From Prionace glauca (lineage: Eukaryota > Chordata > Chondrichthyes > Carcharhiniformes > Carcharhinidae): 64,000 nt of DNA. Shown here piece after piece: positions 34,071 through 45,460 of this stretch. Made by a program: the position numbers and the translations under genes. Under the pieces are notes generated by a model, which was given only the letters and a program-made list of their open reading frames with translations, ran no database searches and was not told where the DNA came from. The DNA is taken from NCBI GenBank assembly GCA_037974335.1, contig CM075760.1, positions 60,332,515-60,396,514 on the forward strand, read 5' to 3'. Each line of letters opens with the position of its first letter. Position 1 is the first letter of the stretch.

Positions 34071-34682
34071 TGCGTTGGAAGGTAGGTTTGCTGAGGAGCA
34101 GTGGAGGATCTTTAAGGAGATCTTTCTTGGTGCTCAGCAGAAATTTATTCCGATGGTTAAAAAGGACAGTAGGAGGAGAGGTAATAAGCCGTGGATAACG
34201 AAGGAGGTGAAGGAAAGTGTTAAATTAAAAGCGGAGGAGTTTGGAGTAGCTAAGAGCAGTGGGCGAGAAGAAGATTGGGAAAGGTTTAAATGTCAACAAA
34301 GATTGACAAAGAAGTTGATAAAGGAGGGTAGGAGAAGCTATGAGGCTGGGCTAGCACTTAATATAAAAAAGGATAGCAAGAGTTTTTATAAATATATAAA
34401 AAGGAAGAGGCTGGCTAGGGTGAACGTTGGTCCTTTAGAGGATGAGAAAGGGGAGCTAGTGGTAGGGGATGGGGATATGGCTAAGGTCTTGAATAACTTT
34501 TTTGTTTCTGTCTTCACGGAGGAGGACGTGAATAATTTGCCGGGTGTTAGCGATGGAAAGGTGGTAGGAATGGAGGGTCTTAATGACATTACTGTGACTA
34601 GAGAGGTGGTGCTCGACAGACTGGAGGGGCTGATTGTGGACAAGTCCCCAGGACCGGATGGAATGCATCCGAGGAATGCATA
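34071..34682 (+). mobile_element. LINE fragment, EN-RT linker with intact frame
   Basis: The frame runs from about 34074 to the stop at 34683, coding FAEEQWRIFKEIFLGAQQ, NKPWITKEVKESVKLKAEE, RRSYEAGLALNIKKDSKSF, NNFFVSVFTEEDVNNLPG and finally VDKSPGPDGMHPR. The last motif is the start of RT domain 0/1 in CR1-like elements. The frame is open throughout, so the insertion is fairly young. It stops where a minus-strand CR1-A end begins. Confidence 0.85.
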
Positions 34683-34940
34683 AGAAATAGGAGCAGGAGT
34701 AGGCCATCTAGCCCTTCGAGCCTGCCCCGCCATTCAATAAGATTATGGCTGATCTGTCGTGGTCAGTTCCACCTTCCCGCCCTCTCCCCATAACCCTTAA
34801 TCCCCTCTCTTATCAAAAACCCATCAACCCGCTTCTTGAAAATATTTAGCGAGGCAGCCTCCACCACTTCAACGGGTAGAGAATTCCAGAGATTCACCAC
34901 CCTTTGAGTGAAGAAGTTTCTCCTCAACTCCGTTCTAAAA
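34676..34940 (-). mobile_element. CR1 subfamily A 3' end
   Basis: 'cataagaaataggagcagg' tail at the left, 3' UTR and C-terminal codons up to about 34940. It meets the plus-strand LINE fragment tail to body. Confidence 0.85.
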
Positions 34941-36315
34941 TTCAGGCTGTCAGAGTGAGTTCACCCTCACAGGCAGGAAGACTGTTCACGGTGATAACAT
35001 CAAACTGACGCCCACTGTTTCAATCTCAGGTATCACAACTTCCCGATTCTTGCTGCAGGTTCCAAACCGCACATCTCACTTCCGAGCAGAAAATAAATCC
35101 AGGGACCACAATCTGGTGAGAACATCTGTCAGTGCGGCCAATATCTGCCCACAGAGTCAGGGCAGAGTCACACAGATCTCATTGCGGTGACATTTACAAA
35201 TGAGTCTGTTGTGATCTGTTCAGAGTTTCCCGGACATAACTGATGGTCAATGGATCAGTCACTGAACTCCCGGTTTTCATGAAGAAAGAAAATTATAACT
35301 GTTATGTTTCATTGTTTAATCATTTTCTCTCCATCTGCTATTTACTTGTTGTTTCTCAGCTTTTATCTGTCAGCATCCCGTTTTTATTTCTTCCAACTCT
35401 CCAAGTCTCTCCTCCTCTCTCTATTTCCTTGTCAATCTTTTGAACACTTTTATTAGTACTCAAAATCATGAAGTTTTGATTGGGGCAATTAAAGAGAGAA
35501 TATTTCAACTGGGAGGGCGGTCAGCAACCAATCGGCAAACGTTTATTTTATTGAGCTGAGAGACAGGAATGAAATTATTTATTTTTACGCAAGATTTGTT
35601 ATGAACTGGAATGAACAGCTTAAAAGGGTGATCGAATCAGATTTCACAGTAATTTTGGGAAATAAATAAGATATGTCCTTCACGTGTTTAAAATTTCAAG
35701 GATTTTCGAGAATGGGAGCATTTTAATGGTTCGTCTACATCATTGTCCCAGCATCCTTTTTGTGTCTCTCCCTGTCCTTCACTGAGACTGAATAACTTGC
35801 AATATTTATACAGCTGCCATCTTGTGTAAATCTTATCTTTTGACAAAACTTGTGCTTTTGTGTGTGTGTGTAATTGCCAGGAACTATTCCGAAATTCTAT
35901 TTACAAACCATCACTTTGAACAACTGAATACTGGATCGAACTTGATTGGGAAAAGCACAATAACACTTAACATTTATTGCACTCTTCTTTTTCTTCCGGA
36001 GAGGTTTTCATACTTTTCAATCTTTACATGTCCTGATTCTGTCTGTAAATGTGGAACTGCTTGTAAGAATGAAAAGGAACAGATTATTTTCTCTTCCTCT
36101 GACAGATTCACTATTGTTACCTCAGATAACAGACATTTATGAAGCCCGCCATGATCGTCCCCCCTTTGGGAATACCAGCTCTTAGTCAGGTGGTGTCAGT
36201 CACTCCTGCGGATGTCATAGGGATTCCAATCCGTGTTTGTCACATAAATCCCTGCGTCACTCGTCCTGACAAGGAAACCTGTGCTAAGGCCCTAGAAATG
36301 ATTGTTTCCTTGTGT
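34941..36315. other. Intergenic, unassigned open stretch at its left end
   Basis: 34942-35194 on the plus strand is open for about 83 codons (SEFTLTGRKTVHGDNIK...) but has no start and no domain I recognise. The remainder is AT-rich. Confidence 0.35.
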
Positions 36316-36987
36316 CAGGTCCCAGTCTGACTCTGGGCCCAGCTGTCTCTGTCAGTGATACACTGGGGCCAGTCATTCACATTGTAATGTTCTAATTCTC
36401 AGGTCCCAGTCTGACTCCGGGCCCAGCTGTCTCTGTTAGTGATACACTGGGGCCAGTCATTCACATTGTAATGTTCTAATTCTCAGGTCCCAGTCTGACT
36501 CCGGGCCCAGCCGTCTCTGTCAGTGACACACTGGGGCCAGTCATTCACATTGTAATGTTCTAATTCTCAGGTTCCAGTCTGACTCCGGGCCCAGCTGTCT
36601 CTGTCAGTGATACACTGGGGCCAGTCATTCACATTGTAATGTTCTAATTCTCAGGTCCCAGTCTGACTCCGGGCCCAGCTCTCTCTGTCAGTGATACACT
36701 GGGGCCAGTCATTCACATTGTAATGTTCTAATTCTCAGTTTCCAGTCTGACTCCGGGCCCAGCTGTCTCTGTTAGTGATACACTGGGGCCAGTCATTCAC
36801 ATTGTAATGTTTTAATTCTCAGGTTCCAGTCTGACTCCGGGCCCAGCTGTCTCTGTCAGTGATACACTGGAGCCAGTCATTCACATTGTAATGTTCTAAT
36901 TCTCAGGTTCCAGCCTGACTCCGGGCCCAGCTGTCTCTGTCAGTGATACACTGGAGCCCGTCATTCAAATTATAATGTTCTAATTCT
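36316..36987 (+). repeat. 84-bp minisatellite, eight copies
   Basis: Unit starts at 36316, 36400, 36484, 36568, 36652, 36736, 36820 and 36904, always exactly 84 bp apart, with only a few substitutions between units. Each contains CAGTGATACACTG (5-bp arms, 3-nt loop) followed by ACTGGGGCCAGT, another small palindrome. All units end TTCTAATTCTCAG except the last, which ends TTCTAATTCT. Confidence 0.95.
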
Positions 36988-38999
36988 CTATGATTATTTT
37001 TGGAAACCGTTACCCAATCCGTTGTGAATTAGAACCTGCATCAGATTTTGCTGCATTTGACCCCTGCCTGTCGTTATTGGACAAATCACTTTTTCTACAC
37101 GCACAAAAATTGTTTATGTAAATGTTATATCATGTTCTGTCTCTCTTACTCTGGAGAACTCATACGTTGGTTTACGTGATTCTCCCAGCCAGTTTATGTC
37201 ATCATTGCGCGAGCACATCTGTCTATATTAGATTAGATTCTTCTTCTGTTGTTGGAGCATTATGTTTAATCATTTATAGGATGTGGGCAGCACTGACATC
37301 TGTTGCCCTTCTCTGATTGCCCCTGACAATGTGGTGATGACCTGCTATCTTGAACCGCTGCAGTCCTTGTTCACCAGGTGATATCACTGTTTATATCACA
37401 TAAGGCCTGGCCCGTCTTATGATGCACCTGATCCTGATTCATCGCATTACGTAGATTATACAACCGATACACAGCAGAAGATGTTTAGGGTGGTTACCAT
37501 GGAATTGGTGAAGGTAACGGCTAAACAGAAATATTGTTCCTTCTCTGGAGAGGAGCAGATGTTTCAATCCTTTGCATCAATAGAAATAAGAAGTCTGAGA
37601 ATTCCAGGTGTAATTATCTCCTGTCGGCTATATATCCAGGGTCATTTTCATTACCATTTTCACAAATCAGTACACAATTGAGTCCTATATCAAGAAGTTT
37701 AATGAGACATTGAGAAGAACATTTTTCATAATCTCCCCGTCATTCGAGACGTGATTTATCAATTTTCCAACAGATCTCTAAAGACAGATAAGTCATCACC
37801 GGGAACAAAATAGTGAGGCTGCAATAATTTTATATGCAAGAGCACACAACAGAAGGGTTGTCAGTAAATAATTACATATTAAACGTTCTTCAGTTGAAAC
37901 ACATGAACTGTTTGGTGTTTTTATGCACTCAGGGAAGGCAGAGATGGGTTGAAGGTTCTCACTGGGAAAACTGAAGGGGAATTGCTAAAAGATTTCATTT
38001 CTCCAAAGGTGTTATTAGAAAATAGAATGTTTAAAATAAGTAAGCACACAAATGTTAATGATGTTTGTTAGGCATAGAACCATAAAATTCCTACAGTTCA
38101 GAAGAAAGGCTATCTGGCCCACCGAGTCTGCGTCCTACCCCAGGTCCTCCCCTCTGCCCTATCCCCGTAAGCCCCACACATTTACCATGGCTATTCCACA
38201 TATTCTGAGGGAAAATAACGGACAATTTTGCATGGCGAATCCAACTAATACTATCCGTTGCAATATAATCGAGAGACTGGTTTCGTGCAGTAATATTGAG
38301 ACAGGGCCGAATACACCAGATATCAATATAGCACCTGTACTAATATAGATGCAGACTGGGCCCAGTTCAGTCATTACTGAGAGGGTGTATACAGTATCTA
38401 ACACCCTCTAACCAGCGTGGTATTTTCTCATATAAACAAAGACATGCCATACTCAAACAACTGGGATTTTGCTGAGTACAGAATCAACTGAGATTATTGT
38501 CATATAATCAGAAATATGATTTCGTGTCATATAAACTGAGAAATAACTGAGACGATCTTCTGTATATTGTCGTGCCAAAAAATGCCGTTTCGCTGCCATC
38601 TCCTGGACAAGCTTTGCTATTGCAGGAGTTGTGAAATGCTGATTTTAGTTGCTGTTTCTCATTCTTTCATGGGCTGAATATCCAGCTGGTAAGGCCAGCA
38701 TATATTAGCAATCGCTAATACATTGAATTTACTGGTTTTCTAGAAAATCATAAAAGGCACGTAATAGCCAAGGACGTGTGCGCCTAGAGTCACCTCTGGG
38801 CTAAACTGAGAAAAGATGGAAAGTTTTATTTTCTGCAGGGCATTAGAGAATCTGATATATTTCAGGTCATGGCCGCAATCACGGAAATGACCTTTACATT
38901 CAAAATTGTAATTGCATTTTGAAGGCTGTTGTAGTTGGACTTGAATATTTATCTTGAGAAATTGGCCTACCCTCACAGAGATATTACCACTCTGCCACT
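36988..38999. other. Intergenic with old repeat pieces
   Basis: 37.26-37.38 kb belongs to the 'ttgaaccgctgcagtcc' dispersed family. 38.07-38.27 kb is a minus-strand SINE 3' fragment ('catagaaccataaaattcct'). No exon found. Confidence 0.45.
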
Positions 39000-41950
39000 G
39001 TCACCCTTTCAACATTGATAAAGTACTTACAGCAGGGAAGAAAGCCATTTTGAAGCGTCATGTATGTGTTGGCCCCCGAAAGGAGCAATTCATCCAATAA
39101 CACTCTGGACCCCACAGTCTAGCATTTTGTTCATTTTCAGACAATTATCCAATCCCATTTTGAACTCATTAATTGGCGCTGCCTGCACCACATTCTCAAA
39201 CAGCACATTCCAGATCTGGATCACTCACTGTCTGACAATGTTTTTCCTGATGTCTCCATGTTTCTTCCACCAATTTACTTCAACCCGCTCCCTCTGTGTC
39301 AAGATCCTTCTGCCATTGAACAGTTTCTCTCTATCTACTCTGTCAAGACCCCTCAGGATTTTGAATGCCTCGTTAAAGTCACATCAGCAACTTCCTGTCA
39401 AGGAAATTAGTCCGAACTTCTCCAAAATATTTTCGTCACTGAACTTTCTGATCTCTGGACTTATTCTCGTGTTTTCCTTTCCATCCAGCTTATTGACTTT
39501 ACATTCTGCCTGAGTTCGGTGCCGAAAATTGGACCGAATTTTTCGGTTGACGATTTTCCAAGTGTTTTCTACAAATTTAGCACAACTTCCTTGCTTCTGT
39601 ATTCTTTTCCCCAATAGACAAAAACTATTCACTTTATTTTTGTTTGCAGCTGTCTCAACCTGTCTTGCATCATAAATGATTTGTACACATATTCACTCAA
39701 GTCCCTCGGCGTCTATATTCACTTTTCATCATTTCCATTTTTTTCTCCACATTCTGTTGAACAAAACTGATCATGTAACTTTTCTCTGCAATAAATTTAA
39801 ATATGCAAATTACTCGTCCATTCAACCAATTAGTTCTTTTTGCCCTGTCACGATTTACCTGAAATCACCATCCTCCACTTTCCAACCTTTCCCCCAACGT
39901 GTCGATTATCTCCAAGCTGATTCCCCAATTTCCTTCTAATCATTTATATATCCATGACAAACAATAAAGGTTCCAGAACTGATCCCTGAGCCACAACACT
40001 CCATTCAGAAACGCACACTTGCACAGCTACACTCTGTTTTCTATGACTGAGCCAGTTCTCCATCTACCGCCAGCTCACCTCTGATCTCATTTTACTGCAA
40101 ATTCTGTACCTCTCTGCCATGAGGGATCTTGTCAGAGGGTTTACTGGTGTCCACGTAGACAATATCCACTGCTCTACCATCATCAATCATCTTCGTCACT
40201 TCCTCAAAAAATAAACTTGATCACGTTAGTCAGACACGATCTGGTCTTCAAAAAAGCATGTTGCCTTTCACTAATACATCCACTTATTTCAAAGAGGGAT
40301 TAAATCCTGTCTCGAAGAATTTTCTTCAATAATTTCCTGACCACTGACGTAAGACTCACTAGCCTGTGCTTACCTGGATTATTGTTGCCATTCTTCCTAA
40401 ACAAAAATCGGCTATTCTCCAATCCTCATACTTCCACTATAGCCAGTGATGATACAAAGATTTCTCTCAAGACCCCAGCAATTTCCTCCTGGCCTCTCGC
40501 ATTATTCTGTGGTATATCACATTAGGCCCTGGGGACTTATCTACCTTAATGTATCTCAAGAACCCCAATATCTCCTCCTTTTTGATCTCAACATGACTCA
40601 AACTACTTGTGCATCCTTTCCCAGACTCATCATGCACTAAGTACTTCTCTTTAGTGAATACTGACTTGAAGTATTCAATACCTCGTCATTTCCCTGGATC
40701 CGCGCATAGAATCCCTCACCTGTCCTCGGGTGTGCCAACCCCTTCCCTGGCTAAACATTTGCTCTTTATATATGTGTAAAACGCCTTCGGATTTTCTTCC
40801 ATCCTGCGGCAAATTAATTCTCGTGACCCCTTTTCGCCCTCTTTAGTCTTTGCTTAAGTTTCGTTTTACTTTCCTTGTATTTCATAATTTCATAATTGTT
40901 TTGTGTCTTCCTAGGACAGAAAAAAACTTTTTTTCCCACTTTGACGAGGCTCATAATTTCTCTCATTTTACAATGTTCCCGAAATTTGGATACCTACCCT
41001 TCATTCTCATTGGAATGTGCCAGTCCGGAATTCCTATCAACTTGAACTTGAAAGCCTCCCATGCGCCAGATGTTGATTTATCCTCAAATATTTGCCCCAA
41101 TCTACATTCTTCCGTTTCTGCCCAATATTGTTATAATTAGTCATCCCCTAGTTTAATGTCTTCACTTGAGTATTACACTTACCTTTCTCTGTCCGTACCT
41201 TAACACTTACTGAGTTGTGCTCTCTGTTCCCCAACTGCTCCCCCACTGAAATGTCGACCACCTGTCCAGGCTGATTCCCTATTCCCAGGTCCAGTTCAGC
41301 CGCTTCCCTAGTTGGACTTTCTATATAATTGTTTGGGAAGCCCTCCTGGATGCTCCTTACAAACACTGCCCCATCCACACACTCAGCATAAAATGAGTCC
41401 CTGTCAATTTTGAGGAAGTTAACTCTCCCGCAACAACAATCCTGTTACTTTTCCATCTTGCCAAATTCTCATTCATATCTCTTTCTCAATCTCCCGCTAG
41501 TTGTTGGGAGGCCAATAAAAAATGCTGAATCTTGTGAGTACACTCTTCCTATTCCTGCACTCTACCCATACTGCCTCGCTGTATAAGCCATGCGAACTAC
41601 ATTGGATGCAGTCCTCCTGCAGTGCTGCTGCAATATTCTCCTTACCAGTCTTGAAAATGTCCCTCCCCTGTAACATCACTTTCTATCCTGCTTGAATCAT
41701 CGGCATCCTTGTACGTTAAGCTGTCATTCCTCTCCTTTCCTTAACCAAGTCTCTGTTAAAGCAGCAACATCACAGTTCCAAGAACGAATCCAAGCTCCAA
41801 GTCCATCAGCCTTACCTGTTACACTTTTTGTATTGAAACAAATGCACTTCAGCCTGCCGGACCCGCTTTAATTAGGAGCCACACTATTTCTGTTCTTTCT
41901 CTGAGTTTTACTGGCCCTGTTCTCTTGTTCCACTTCAGCTGATTCACCTT
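39000..41950 (-). mobile_element. Long, old CR1-like LINE
   Basis: In minus orientation the 3' coding end is near 39.0-39.5 kb ('cagtttctctctatctactc', 'gacccctcaggattttgaa'). The RT core region lies near 39.9-40.4 kb ('acaataaaggttccagaact', 'aatatccactgctctacc'), and related sequence continues to about 41.9 kb. It spans close to 3 kb, the longest single LINE trace here, but no frame is open beyond about 150 codons. Confidence 0.6.
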
Positions 41951-42589
41951 TGCTTTATTCCCCTCTCCCTGGTAGATTTCCTTCCCTAAAGGACATCAGT
42001 GAAAGAAATTGGTCCTTTCGACAATCAAATATGGTTTTATGGTCATCAGTAGATTTTTATTTCCAGACAATTTTTATTTGATTCAAATTCCATTAGCTGC
42101 AGTGAGCGGATTCGTACCGAGAACATTAACAACATGAGGAATCCATCCTGAAGTTATGACATCATAGGAGCTACTCAGAAAATTTCCTCAGTTTCCCTTC
42201 CAAGAACTTACTCACGAATCAGCTGCTTCTGTTGGTTGCAAGTCACTTTCTGAACTATAATACCTGATAGACACCTACCCAACTGGAAATGGCAGTATGG
42301 ACCGGGTAGTAAGGGACACAAGACACAGCAACACCTCTCCATCCACTTCCCTAAACTCCCACACTTTCCCCAACTCTCAGCGTTTCACTCTCTGCAACTT
42401 ACAGTCTGTGGAGATCCCTCAATAGGCAGATTTCACAGGCCTCATTCCGAAGTTCATACTTGGTCATGCCCAACTCATTAATCAATTTTAAGTTATTACA
42501 CCCCTCCCCCTCTCGGTCTGAGTAACCGCCGAGGGCTGACCGGCTTGGAAGCCTTTCTCTGAAATTTCACTGCTGGGTCTGGTTCCACC

Positions 42590-43950
42590 TGCTCAGCCTC
42601 GGAGGTGAGTGGGGTTCAGCAGACCGGAGCTCGCCTCTTCCACCATGAGCGTTGTGGCCCAAGTTCCCTTTATTGGGAGACAATGTGGCCGAGAGGCTAA
42701 ACCCGCCCTGTCCATTTCAGACTCCCAGTTTCTCACTGGTGGAGATGGAGAGCAGGAGCCGGAGTATCTGGAACTCTTTCCAAAGTTCCGGGTGTGCCGG
42801 GAATTGATTTTCCCTGCATGTCTTGGGGTTCCACGGTTTGTAGATGTTTGAAACATTCCCATAGGATGGTATCTCCCAAGCGGACTTGATAGGAATCTGG
42901 CCCTGTTCCTGACCTGAACGTGTCTCATAACCAGCGTATCCATTGCCATGATTCTTAACTAATAGCCTAACAACTGCCTTTAACAGCCTGTTCCAGTTGA
43001 TGGAAACGGCTCTGGGTGTCAGCTCCCACCCTCGGAAAATTAGACTTTGGGAAGAGTGATCATGTGCAACTCTGCTTGTGCTATTCCATTTGTTGAAGAG
43101 GGGAGGAGACTGGTGATTGGGGGGATGTTGTCCTGTAATTGAAGAGCAATCTGGATAGTTTGGTGTCAAAGGAGGCTGTGGGATAGTTTTTTGAACCCCT
43201 TTTTACTGTTTGGGCCGCTCTTTCTGCCAGACCGTTGGATGATGGGGAATATGGGCACTGTCCTAACGTGTCAAATTCTGTTCAATTTGTTGCAATGCAC
43301 AAAGTCCTGGCAGTTGAAGTGTGGTCCATGTTCAGAAACCAACGCCTGTGGGATCCCGGGTGTCAAGAAAGAGGAGTGAAGTTTCTCCACTCTTGTCCTT
43401 GTGTTTGATGAACTCACTCTCTGTATGGCCATCCATTGTGAATCAGCATCTCCCATTATCAGGATCACAGACCCCATGAATGGCCCGGCACTGACCATGT
43501 GCAGCCACGTCTACGGCCGTCCCAGCCATTCCCAAGTGTGAAGAGTAGTGACTGGTGACATTCGTCCCTTGTTGACATTGCCAACACTGACCCACGACCA
43601 AATACCTGTATTCATACCTGGCCACAGACGCGGCAATTTGCAGGTTATTAAGTTTGTCACTCCTGGGTGGCCACGAGTACCGCGAAGATGGGATGGTGAA
43701 CCTTGGCTCAGGATGACTGTCTTGAATCCCATCGGCGTGTGCCATCTTCCACAGTCAACTGTCCTCTGCTACTCCAATATGGGCACAATTCAGGCTGTAA
43801 CGGCCTTTTGGTTTCCCCCATCAGCGCTCGCTGCTTCAGTTTATTCAGGACTGGGTAATTTTGCATCCAAAGCCAAATATTATTGGCTGCCACTAGGAGA
43901 GTTTTGAAAAAGTTCATGATTGCCATCACTTACACTGGGGATGTGACCAG
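42590..43950 (-). mobile_element. Fossil Ty3/gypsy-type LTR element, pol 3' part
   Basis: Minus-strand reading shows remnants of the integrase region of a Ty3/gypsy (Metaviridae-like) element: a zinc-binding-like part followed by core-domain remnants such as GIPQALVSEHGPHF. It is clearly broken and old, with several disruptions. No LTRs, gag or envelope were recognised in the window. Confidence 0.75.
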
Positions 43951-44062
43951 TGTCTGTTAATTGTAGCCAACTCAAGGCATCTTCCTTTGCAAATCTGATG
44001 CCTAGTTGCCCATGTTCAGAGGTTAGTGAAGTGTCAACCACATTGCTGTGGCCCTTTCCTGG

Positions 44063-44334
44063 GACATTGATAAGCACAGTAAAAAGTCTGACAACACCAG
44101 GTTTAAGTCCAACTGATTTATTTGATAGTTAATTCACTAGCTTTCGAGGTTACCCTCTTTGTCAGGTGAATGGAGAGTTCTGGTGGCGAACATTCACCTG
44201 ACGAAGAGGGTAACCTCGAAAGCTAGTGAATTTACTATCAAATAAATCGGTTGGACTTAAACCTGGTGTTGTCAGACTTTTTACTGTGTCTACCCCAGTC
44301 CAACGCCAGCATATCCACATCATGACATTAATAA
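44063..44334. mobile_element. Palindromic Penelope-like insertion with target-site duplication
   Basis: Arms 44075-44172 and 44191-44288 (98 bp each, about three mismatches) around an 18-nt centre. Only the right arm continues into the terminal tail (44289-44323). Flanks GACATTGATAA (44063-44073) and GACATTAATAA (44324-44334) form an 11-bp duplication with one mismatch. The target is a member of the dispersed 'gaaggacatta..aaaccag' family, which resumes uninterrupted on the right. Confidence 0.88.
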
Positions 44335-44659
44335 ACCAGGTGGGTCTTTCTGAAAATGGACAATGTTTTTATGGTCACTAATGAATTCTAAACTCCAGAT
44401 ATATTTACTCAAATTCCACCATCTGCGGTGACGTGATCGGAATCCGTGTGCCCAGAACATTAGCTGAGTTCTTGCATTAATACTCAAGTGATAAAACCTA
44501 CAGTCCATCACATCCACACCTGAGTGTACACATCCTGAATTCCGGTAACCCAGACACACCATACTATGCATGTCTGCCGGGCTCCCGGATTGGACAGCAT
44601 TAACTGCCTCAATCAGGGAGCTCATATTCCAAAGCTCCACCTGATGGTTACCGTTGAAG

Positions 44660-45400
44660 TCCTTAGATAAATCTCTCTACCTCTCTCTATGTTTCTTGTG
44701 GCTCTCTCTCTGTCACTCTTTCTCTATGTCTCTCTGTGCCTCTGTCTCTCTCGATGTTTCACTCTGTCTTTTGCTGTCTCTCCGCCTCTCCCCCACTCTC
44801 TCTCTGTCTCTTCTGCACCCCCCCCCCAGTGTCACTCTCCTACTCCCACTCCCTGTCCCTCTTTAATTTATTTGTCTCTCTGCCCCCCCCCCACCCACCT
44901 CACTCTGACTTTTACTCTTGCTTTGTCCATTGTGCTTTTTCAGTCCCACTCTTTCCCATTCACTCCTGCTCTGTGTCTCGATATCTCTGTTTCTATCTGT
45001 CTCTGGCTATTTCCTTCTGCATCACTTTTTGCCTCCCGTTCCCCCACCCCCCTTGTCTCCCTCTCCCTCTCGTGTTACAAACTCCAATCTGTCTTCCTCT
45101 ATCTCCCTTTCTCATTCCCTGTATATCTCTCTCGCCATTTTCCTCATTATTTCTGTCTTTCTCATTCCCTGTTTATCTCCCTCGCCATTTTCCTCACTAT
45201 TTCTGTCTTTCACATTCTGTGAGGCTCTGTCTTTGTCTCTCTTCTATCTCATTGTTTCCTGTACCTGTTAGAAACTCTTTGAAATTCTTTGCTCTCCAAG
45301 TCTTCGTGCCTTTCCCTCTCTTTGCCAGTCTCTGTCTAATAATCTCACTGTTGCTAACATTATCCTCTCTATCTATCTGTCAGTCTTTCTATCTCTGTGA
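44660..45400 (+). repeat. Pyrimidine-rich (TCTC-type) tract, about 740 bp
   Basis: The plus strand is dominated by C and T (TCTCTCTC, CCCTCCCTC, long C runs at 44817 and 44886). Long apparent reading frames here are artefacts of this composition. It lies just downstream of the 3' end of the GPCR gene. Confidence 0.9.
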
Positions 45401-45460
45401 GGCTGTTTGGTGATTTACAGTTTGAATGCCCAATAGGAAGTGTCAGAGGTCTTGTTGTTG

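Noticed and set aside
34942-35194. Open stretch of about 83 codons on the plus strand
   Set aside because: No start, no recognised domain, no convincing splice sites on both sides; not reported as a gene.
36316-36987. CRISPR array
   Set aside because: The 84-bp units are contiguous repeats without unique spacers, and the DNA is vertebrate.
44689-45413. Long Ser/Leu/Pro-rich reading frames
   Set aside because: Several overlapping frames are open only because the tract is almost pure pyrimidine on this strand.
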